64,000 nt of DNA from Polyangiaceae bacterium (lineage in GTDB: Bacteria; Myxococcota_A; Polyangia; Polyangiales; Polyangiaceae). Within the stretch, counting starts at the first letter, position 1, and every line of letters begins with the position of its first letter. Both the position numbers and the translations under genes were made by a program. The notes beneath the pieces are model-generated. The model was not told the DNA's origin and searched no databases. It saw only the letters and a program-made list of their open reading frames with translations. The stretch lies in contig JABTUA010000002.1 of assembly GCA_015075635.1 (NCBI GenBank), forward strand, positions 2,732,708 to 2,796,707, given 5' to 3'. Shown here piece after piece: positions 63,956 to 64,000 of this stretch.

Positions 63956-64000
63956 ATGAGCGACGAACACAAGGAAGAGAAGCGTTCCTCCGACGCCCCG
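63956..64000 (+). CDS. Start of next act gene (probably ActD), truncated by window
   Basis: ATG 63956 opens a frame to the right edge encoding MSDEHKEEKRSSDAP, with GGAGCGG just upstream. In canonical act operons the gene after actC is actD (DUF3341), so this is the likely identity. Only 15 residues are visible, so the call rests on position and ribosome site alone. Confidence 0.5.
   Translation, partial: MSDEHKEEKRSSDAP

Overview
The window looks like chromosomal DNA of a myxobacterium (Myxococcota, probably the Polyangia/Sorangiineae side). The sequence is very GC-rich, and long spurious antisense ORFs are common. It carries four eukaryote-like Ser/Thr protein kinases, many Cys-rich lipoproteins with glycine-rich stalks, several TPR/PEGA proteins and an Alternative Complex III respiratory operon. 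About 54 protein genes were recognised. No tRNA, rRNA, CRISPR array, IS element or prophage was seen.

Layout. 1-4.4 kb: three minus-strand lipoproteins, the first running off the left edge. 4.4-8.8 kb: plus-strand YfiM-like protein, short-chain dehydrogenase, TonB-like protein and a membrane protein. 8.7-12.4 kb: minus-strand chain of LptF/G-like permease, TatA, aminotransferase, CtaB and a 31-residue membrane ORF coupled to ctaB. 12.5-21.6 kb: three Ser/Thr kinases (one fused to an RDD membrane domain), a YkvA-domain protein, an HExxH metalloprotease, a Cys-rich lipoprotein and a TPR/PEGA protein. 21.7-27 kb: two tandem paralogous Cys-rich lipoproteins separated by a 690-bp repeat-filled spacer, then a Kazal-like lipoprotein. 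27-35.7 kb: coupled kinase / FG-GAP lipoprotein / PEGA operon, a Slt-type lytic transglycosylase and a coiled-coil protein. 35.8-40.1 kb: carB and a TPR protein. 40.1-40.7 kb: a second repeat-rich spacer holding duplicated terminator hairpins and a nine-copy 26-bp tandem array.

40.7-46.4 kb is the most interesting block: four start/stop-overlapping genes encoding an HTH-receiver protein, a PilZ-like/methyltransferase protein, a membrane double-kinase hybrid and a receiver-kinase. Order and domains recall the Ralstonia phcBSRQ quorum-sensing operon, here with PhcS- and PhcR-like parts fused. This assignment is inference from motifs and gene order. 46.4-48.2 kb: rpmI-rplT-pheS without infC or pheT beside it. 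48.2-57.7 kb: a possible two-gene toxin-antitoxin-like pair, an aldo/keto reductase, a lipoprotein, an exported PLP enzyme, an ABC exporter, a sigma-70 factor, an MlaF-like ATPase and a B12 radical-SAM enzyme.

57.7-64 kb: an FNR-like regulator with four candidate Fe-S cysteines and an FNR-box-like palindrome upstream, followed by actA-actB-actC and the start of the next act gene. With ctaB at 9 kb this points to aerobic respiration under possible oxygen control. Start codons were chosen from Shine-Dalgarno sequence, overlap with the upstream gene and signal-peptide position. GTG and TTG starts are frequent.
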